This document shows positions 59,522-64,000 of a stretch of 64,000 nt of DNA, piece by piece. The translations under genes and the position numbers were made by a program. Below the pieces are notes generated by a model that did not search any database, had not been told where the DNA came from, and saw only the letters and a program-made list of their open reading frames with translations. Where the stretch lies: NCBI RefSeq assembly GCF_036032445.1, contig NZ_CP107932.1, positions 2,048,501 through 2,112,500 of the forward strand, in the 5' to 3' direction. This stretch comes from Nocardia sp. NBC_00416. GTDB taxonomy: Bacteria; Actinomycetota; Actinomycetes; Mycobacteriales; Mycobacteriaceae. How positions within the stretch are numbered: the first letter of the stretch is position 1; every line of letters begins with the position of its first letter.

Positions 59522-60553
59522 TCAGAGCTTCTGCCCGGTTCCGTGGACGCCGTGCTCGTCGATGAGGGCGAGCTCGGCGTCGGTGAGTTCCGGGAAACTC
59601 AGCGCGGCGATATTGTGGTCCAGCTGGGCTGTGCTGCTCGCGCCGATCAGCGCCGAGGTGACCTCGGGCCGCCGCAGTACCCACTGCAGGGCCAGTTGAG
59701 CGAGCGACTGCCCTCTGGCCGCGGCGATCTTGTCGAGTTCGGCGGTGCGCTGCCGGTAGGTCTCGTCGATCACATCCGGTGAGAGGAACACGCTGTTCGC
59801 CGCCCGCGCGCCCGCCGGAATGCGCTCGAGGTATTTGTCGGTCAGCAGGCCCTGCGCCAGCGGCGAATAGACGATGGCGCCGAATCCGTCACGACGCGCG
59901 GCGTCCAGTAGACCGTTCTGTTCGGGACGGCGGTCGTAGAGGGAGTACCGAGTCTGGTGCAGGAGCAGCGGCACCCCCGCCTCCCGGAGCAGTTCGACGG
60001 CATCGTGGGTGCGGTCGGGCAGATAGTTGGAGATGCCGATGTAGAGCGCCTTCCCCTGTTGCACCGCGCTGACCAGCGCACCCACCGACTCCTCCAGCGG
60101 CGTATCGAGATCGGGGCTGTGGTGGTAGAAGACGTCCACATAGTCGGTCCCCAGGTCACGCAGACTGTGCTCGAGCGAGGTGAGGATCGACTTGCGGGAA
60201 CCACCCCGGAGGTAGGGGCTGGGTCCGATCGGATTACCCGCCTTGGTCGAGAGAATGAGCTCGTCGCGGTAGGGCGCGAGGTCCTTGCCCAGCACCCGGC
60301 CGAAGTTCTGCTGCGCGGCCCGGTGCGGCGGACCGTACCGATCGGCATTGTCGAAATGGGTGATGCCCAGGTCGAACGCGTGCAGGATGATCTCGCGTTG
60401 CGTCTCGAACGGATAGTCCGTGCCGAACTTCTGCCACAGTCCGAACGAGAACGCGGGCAGGTCGAGGCCGGAGTTCCCGCTACGCCGATACGGGACTTTC
60501 TCGTAGCGGTCCGCAGCGGCGGTATAGGTCAGGTCGAAAGGGCCGTAGCTCAT
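59522..60553 (-). CDS. Aldo/keto reductase (YghZ/MgrA-type)
   Basis: 343 residues. Catalytic residues visible: Asp and Tyr in HFDNADRYGPPHRAAQ, Lys in LSTKAGNP and His in VFYHHSPDLD. PSPYLRGGSRKSILTSLEHS is characteristic of the YghZ/Kv-beta-like subgroup that reduces small aldehydes. It could handle aldehydes formed by sulfonate monooxygenases; this is inference. No ribosome binding site is visible before ATG 60553; instead a perfect 30-bp palindrome ends 10 bp upstream. Confidence 0.92.
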   Translation of the reverse strand: MSYGPFDLTYTAAADRYEKVPYRRSGNSGLDLPAFSFGLWQKFGTDYPFETQREIILHAFDLGITHFDNADRYGPPHRAAQQNFGRVLGKDLAPYRDELILSTKAGNPIGPSPYLRGGSRKSILTSLEHSLRDLGTDYVDVFYHHSPDLDTPLEESVGALVSAVQQGKALYIGISNYLPDRTHDAVELLREAGVPLLLHQTRYSLYDRRPEQNGLLDAARRDGFGAIVYSPLAQGLLTDKYLERIPAGARAANSVFLSPDVIDETYRQRTAELDKIAAARGQSLAQLALQWVLRRPEVTSALIGASSTAQLDHNIAALSFPELTDAELALIDEHGVHGTGQKL

Positions 60554-60563
60554 CCGGACAGTT

Positions 60564-60593
60564 CATCATCGCCGCGGGCCCGCGGCGATGATG
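60564..60593 (-). terminator. Perfect 30-bp palindrome between the SDR and reductase genes
   Basis: CATCATCGCCGCGG-GC-CCGCGGCGATGATG is fully self-complementary. It can form a stem of about 13 bp. It lies 63 bp after the SDR stop and 10 bp before the reductase ATG, so it may end the SDR transcript, act as an operator, or fold over the translation start. Confidence 0.55.
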
Positions 60594-60656
60594 CGGCTCA
60601 CCCTGATCGAAATCTGCGCGCCCGGCGGTCGAGCCGGCGGCACGCCGAGCCGAGTG

Positions 60657-61394
60657 TCACGCGAGACCCCCGTTGACGTAGAGGATCTGCCCGTCGACCC
60701 AGCGCGCCGGACCGGCCAGGAACGCGACCGTCTCCGCGATATCGGCCGGCTCGCCGAGACGTTCGAGCGGGGACAGATTCGCCAGCCCGGCGATGGCGTC
60801 GGCATCCTTGCCGTCGAGGAACAACGGCGTCGCGGTGGGTCCCGGGGCGACCACATTGACGGTCACATCGCGACCCCGTAGCTCCCGGGCCAGAATCAGG
60901 GTCATCGCCTCCACCGCGCCCTTGGTGCTCGCGTAAGCGGCGTATCCGGGCTGCTGGAGCCGGATCACCGAGGACGAGAAATTGATCAGCGCCCCGCCCG
61001 GATTCAGGGTGCGGGCCGCCAGCCGGGAGACGACGAAGGTGCCGCGGACATTGGTGCGATGCATTCGGTCGAACGCGTCCAGCTCGAATTCGGCCACGGG
61101 CCCGAGGAGCATGATCCCCGCGGTGTTCACCACCACGTCGATTCCGCCGAACCGATCGGCGATCTCGGTGAACAGCTCTTCCATCCGCTCGGAGTCGGCT
61201 ACGTCCCCGCCGAGCGCCACCGCGCTGCCACCTCGGCCGGTGATCGCGGAAACGACCTCGCCGGCGCGTTCGGCGTTGCCGGCGTAGTGCACGATCACGC
61301 TCATTCCATCGGCAGCGAGGCGTTCGGCCACCGCGCGGCCGATACCTCCGGAACCTCCGGTGACCAGGGCGATGCGATCGGTCGACGCGGGCAC
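60657..61394 (-). CDS. SDR-family oxidoreductase
   Basis: 245 residues from GTG 61394, chosen because GGAGG lies five bases upstream; the frame stays open to 61475. Cofactor motif TGGSGGIG, NTAG in place of the common NNAG, catalytic Ser in FSSSVIRL and Tyr/Lys in YASTK. The C-terminus VDGQILYVNGG is typical. The substrate is unknown. It lies between the aldo/keto reductase and nitroreductase genes on the same strand. Confidence 0.92.
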   Translation of the reverse strand: MPASTDRIALVTGGSGGIGRAVAERLAADGMSVIVHYAGNAERAGEVVSAITGRGGSAVALGGDVADSERMEELFTEIADRFGGIDVVVNTAGIMLLGPVAEFELDAFDRMHRTNVRGTFVVSRLAARTLNPGGALINFSSSVIRLQQPGYAAYASTKGAVEAMTLILARELRGRDVTVNVVAPGPTATPLFLDGKDADAIAGLANLSPLERLGEPADIAETVAFLAGPARWVDGQILYVNGGLA

Positions 61395-61604
61395 GTGCAC
61401 CTCCTGGGACGTCACCTGAGTGCGGCGCCGGTTACCAGAATCGGCGACGCACGCGTTCGACGTCGATCGTCGCATCGGGAGCCGCGATCACGGAACGACA
61501 CGCGGGTGCGGTCCGGTGGGAACGCTCGGGCGCGACCTCGTGGGGCCGGATCCGCCGATCGCGCAGTCCGCGGCGAGGCGAAATCCGGTCACCGAGCCGA
61601 TCAC

Positions 61605-62429
61605 TCAACGCAACGGGAACCCCTGCGCGGCAAGCGATTCACGGAGACGATCGCGTCCCTTCAGCGACGCCGCGGAAGCGAGGCGGGCCAGCACGCGGTC
61701 GGACCAGGAGTGCGCGAGATCCTGTTCGGCGTAGAACTGCGCGATGCGCTCCTCGTAGGCGTCCAGATGCGCCCGCTGATCGGTACCGTAGGACTCCTCG
61801 TGCAGCACCGCGGCCCGGGGCAGTCGCGGCTTCACCCGGGCATTCTCCGCCGGGTCCGGACGGCCTACCACCAGGCCGACCACGGCGAACACACCGGCGG
61901 GCAGCGCCAGTTCCGCGGCCACCTGTTCGGGATTGTTCCGGATCGCGCCGATGTAGACGGTGCCCAGACCCAGCGACTCGGCCGCCACCACCGCGTTCTG
62001 CGCGGCCAGTGCCGCGTCCAGGAACGCGACATAACTCGATTCCAGGTAGTCCGCGCCGTCCAGCGGTGCGCCACGATCGGCGGCCAGGCCGCGCACCCGG
62101 GCGAGGTCGGCGGTCCATACCAGCAGCAGCGGGGCCTGCCGGATCTGTTCCTGGTCACCGGCCAGGGCGGCCAGCCGCGCCTTGCGCTGCGGGTCACGCA
62201 CCGCGACAACGCTCCACACCTGCAGATTGGACGAGGTGGGGGCGGACTGGGCCGCCGAGACCAGCAGCTCCAGCACACCGTCGGGCAGCGGGTCGGGCAG
62301 GTAGCGACGGACCGACCGATGCTCGTGCAGAATCTGCAGCACCGGATTCCATTCGGCCGGGGCGGTCGGTGCGGGGTCGCGGTAGCGCTCGGCCACCACC
62401 TGCTCCGGGGACGGTGCAATCTGGGTCAT
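61605..62429 (-). CDS. NADPH-dependent nitroreductase-family protein (NfrA-like)
   Basis: 274 residues from ATG 62429. FMN-binding nitroreductase fold: EHRSVRRYLPDPLPDGVLEL, SAPTSSNLQVWSVVAVRD, ESLGLGTVYIGAIRNNPEQV and VVGLVVGRP. The long C-terminal extension (EERIAQFYAEQDLAHSWSDR) matches NfrA/FRP-type flavin reductases, which use NAD(P)H to reduce free FMN. It could therefore supply FMNH2 to the luciferase-like monooxygenases of this block; this is inference from context. Confidence 0.9.
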   Translation of the reverse strand: MTQIAPSPEQVVAERYRDPAPTAPAEWNPVLQILHEHRSVRRYLPDPLPDGVLELLVSAAQSAPTSSNLQVWSVVAVRDPQRKARLAALAGDQEQIRQAPLLLVWTADLARVRGLAADRGAPLDGADYLESSYVAFLDAALAAQNAVVAAESLGLGTVYIGAIRNNPEQVAAELALPAGVFAVVGLVVGRPDPAENARVKPRLPRAAVLHEESYGTDQRAHLDAYEERIAQFYAEQDLAHSWSDRVLARLASAASLKGRDRLRESLAAQGFPLR

Positions 62430-62601
62430 GATGCCATCGTCTCCGGGCCGGCCGATGCGGTCAGCAATTGCCCGCAGCTCGAGCAGAACATCCGGGAGCA
62501 CCGACGTCGACGAGGGTGTCGGTGTAGGCCGGCCCGACCCGCTCGAGCGAGGTGGAACCATCGTCGGCCTGCCGGTGCGGAATCGCCGCGATGCGACCGG
62601 T

Positions 62602-63258
62602 CTACCAACTGCCGACGTGCAAGATCTGATCGAGGTCTTTGCGCGGTGCGGGTCGGAAGCTGGTGCCCTTCGTATATGCGACCGGCAGCAGCGCACCCTG
62701 GGACACCGTGTCGTAGGGAATGCCGAGGATATCGGCCGCCTCGCGCTCATACCGCAGATGCAGCGTGGTCCACGCTGTGCCGAGGCCGCGCGAGCGGGCC
62801 GCCAGACAGAAACTCCAGACCGCCGGGAACAGCGACGACCAATAGGAAGCGCTCTGGGCACTCGGCGCGTTGTCGACCCGGCCCTCGAGGCACGGCACGA
62901 GCAGCACCGGGACGTCACCCATTCGCTCGGCCAGATAGGTCGCTGAACCGGCGATCCGCAGCCGGGTGCTATCCGCCTCGCCGTCCGTGCCGGGCTGGTT
63001 CCCGGGAAAGTATTTCGAGGCCGCGTACAACTCGAACGCCTGTCGGTACAGCTCACCCAGGGCGCGCCGCTTCTCGGCGTCGGTGACCACGACCCAGTGC
63101 CAGCCCTGCTGATTCGAACCGCTCGGCGCCTGGATCGCCAGTTCGAGGCATTCACGGACGATCTCCAGGGGTACCTCCCGGTCGAGATCGAGACGCTTGC
63201 GCACCGCCCGCGTGGTGGACAGCAGTTCGTCCGGCGACAGCTCCAGCTCTATCGGCAC
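62602..63258 (-). CDS. Nitroreductase-family protein
   Basis: 218 residues from GTG 63258, after AAAGGG. FMN-dependent nitroreductase fold: TTRAVRKRLDLDREVPLEIV, APSGSNQQGWHWVVVTDAEK, ARSRGLGTAWTTLHLRYERE and DILGIPYDTVSQGALLPVAY. It is shorter than the NfrA-like neighbour and belongs to a different subgroup. The divergent marR gene 191 bp away probably controls it; MarR/nitroreductase pairs often respond to quinones or other electrophiles. Confidence 0.92.
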   Translation of the reverse strand: MPIELELSPDELLSTTRAVRKRLDLDREVPLEIVRECLELAIQAPSGSNQQGWHWVVVTDAEKRRALGELYRQAFELYAASKYFPGNQPGTDGEADSTRLRIAGSATYLAERMGDVPVLLVPCLEGRVDNAPSAQSASYWSSLFPAVWSFCLAARSRGLGTAWTTLHLRYEREAADILGIPYDTVSQGALLPVAYTKGTSFRPAPRKDLDQILHVGSW

Positions 63259-63380
63259 AATTGCCCTTTCCGTCGATCGTGGGGACGCCTCGACCGGCGA
63301 CCCGGACCCGTTCCAGGCTAAACGGAGACACAGCGCCCGACCCTGCCCCCTCCGACCTGGAGCAGCGTCACACCAGCTTT

Positions 63381-63431
63381 AGTTGATTACCGCAAGCAAC
63401 TGATCTACTTTTAGTTAGCGAAGAGAACTAA
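63381..63431. promoter_or_regulatory. Candidate MarR operators
   Basis: Two inverted repeats lie in the spacer: AGTTG-N11-CAACT (63381-63401) and TTAGTT-N9-AACTAA (63411-63431). This local AT-rich stretch is about 20 bp before the marR GTG and fits repression of both divergent genes. Confidence 0.55.
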
Positions 63432-63449
63432 TCACCGTTTGGAGTCGCC

Positions 63450-63941
63450 GTGCCAGTCTCATCGGATACCACAGAGAACCTCCTCGGTGAACTGTTCCTC
63501 ATCAGCCGTGCTCTCCGGAGCACGCTGGCCCACTCCGACGCGGGCCAGCTCCTGCCGGGCGGACTCGGCGTACTGTCCACCCTCGAAACGGCAGGCCCCT
63601 GCCGTCAGGTCGACGTCGCGGCCGGCCTGCGCATCACCCCGTCGGCGATGAGCCGACACATCACCGAACTCGTCGCCAGCGGGCACATCAGCCGACAGGC
63701 CGACCCCAGCGACGGCCGCGCGACCCTGGTCCAGCTCACCCCTGAGGGCCAGGACCTCCTGCACCGTGTCCGGGCGTTCCACACCGAGCACCTGCAGGAA
63801 ACCCTCGGCGACTGGACCGAGGACGACGTGGAGCAGGCGTACCAGGTCGTACGCCGGCTCCGGAATTCCCTCAATGCCCGGGACCGCTGTGGCACGGCGG
63901 ACGACAACCCGCAGGTTTCGAAAGTGAGAGCCGATGTCTGA
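63450..63941 (+). CDS. MarR-family transcriptional regulator
   Basis: 163 residues from GTG 63450. Winged helix: VDVAAGLRITPSAMSRHITE, then the wing with RQADPSDGRATLVQLTPEGQ, as in typical MarR proteins, which bind DNA as dimers. It is divergent from the nitroreductase gene and overlaps the start of an MFS-like gene by 8 bp, so it probably represses both the enzyme and the exporter until a toxic compound appears. Confidence 0.92.
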   Translation: MPVSSDTTENLLGELFLISRALRSTLAHSDAGQLLPGGLGVLSTLETAGPCRQVDVAAGLRITPSAMSRHITELVASGHISRQADPSDGRATLVQLTPEGQDLLHRVRAFHTEHLQETLGDWTEDDVEQAYQVVRRLRNSLNARDRCGTADDNPQVSKVRADV

Positions 63942-64000
63942 CACCGAGGCGCAAGCCTCTCGCGATCCGCTCGCCATGAGCCATCGCGAAATCCTCGAAG
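63934..64000 (+). CDS. Start of a probable MFS (DHA2) exporter, cut by the window edge
   Basis: Only 22 residues are visible, from ATG 63934, which overlaps the marR stop as ATGTCTGA. The sequence MSDTEAQASRDPLAMSHREI closely resembles the N-terminal lead-in of DHA2 drug exporters in related actinobacteria (often followed by LEALSGLLLG). No membrane helix is in view, so the assignment rests on this and on the marR link. Confidence 0.5.
   Translation, partial: MSDTEAQASRDPLAMSHREILE

Overview
The window looks like a chromosomal segment of a high-GC mycolic-acid actinobacterium, most likely Nocardia or a close relative. The evidence is the very GC-rich codon use, the type VII (ESX) secretion-associated proteins (EspC-like protein, CpnT-like N-terminus), an Eis-like acetyltransferase, a SAM-IV riboswitch (an actinobacterial class) and many TetR, MerR, IclR and MarR regulators. 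No tRNA, rRNA, CRISPR array, insertion sequence or phage gene was seen.

Region 1 (1-16310, minus strand) is the most unusual part. Four co-directional genes encode an EspC-like ESX substrate, a YezG/DUF600-type putative immunity protein, a YbaB/EbfC-like protein and one giant reading frame. The giant frame starts at 13604, stays open for at least 4534 codons and leaves the window at base 1. It has a WXG100-like/CpnT-like N-terminus, a low-complexity linker and a 24-bp minisatellite encoding TPEPEPTT repeats. These are followed by a duplicated unit of one papain-like (toxin glutamine-deamidase type) domain and two PP2C-phosphatase-like domains. The first copy has lost most PP2C metal ligands; the second keeps them. 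I read this as an ESX-secreted polymorphic-toxin-like effector locus.

Region 2 (16872-23701) has a secreted lipase, two small orphan proteins, a decayed gluconokinase, a small HTH/coiled-coil protein, an alpha/beta hydrolase with its MerR regulator, and a TetR/SDR divergent pair.

Region 3 (23804-31614) is an organosulfur-type scavenging operon (aldo/keto reductase, two NtaA/SnaA/DszA flavin monooxygenases, SsuABC-like transporter). It is divergent from an IclR regulator, and the spacer holds two copies of one palindromic site.

Region 4 (31981-37451) is a TetR gene divergent from a tightly overlapping five-gene oxidative operon: diiron-like protein, [2Fe-2S] reductase, SRPBCC protein, Baeyer-Villiger-type monooxygenase and SDR.

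Region 5 (37631-48844) has a four-gene Roadblock/LC7 cluster without a GTPase, an EamA transporter, GPP34, a YczE membrane protein, a GntR/TetR hybrid regulator next to a carotenoid oxygenase, a MerR/polysaccharide deacetylase pair, an Eis-like acetyltransferase and a SufS-like aminotransferase behind a SAM-IV riboswitch.

Region 6 (49037-64000) is a second sulfur/xenobiotic block: flavin monooxygenases, a Dpp-type ABC transporter, a TauD-like dioxygenase, an SsuD-like monooxygenase, an aldo/keto reductase, an SDR, two nitroreductases, a MarR regulator and the start of an MFS exporter.
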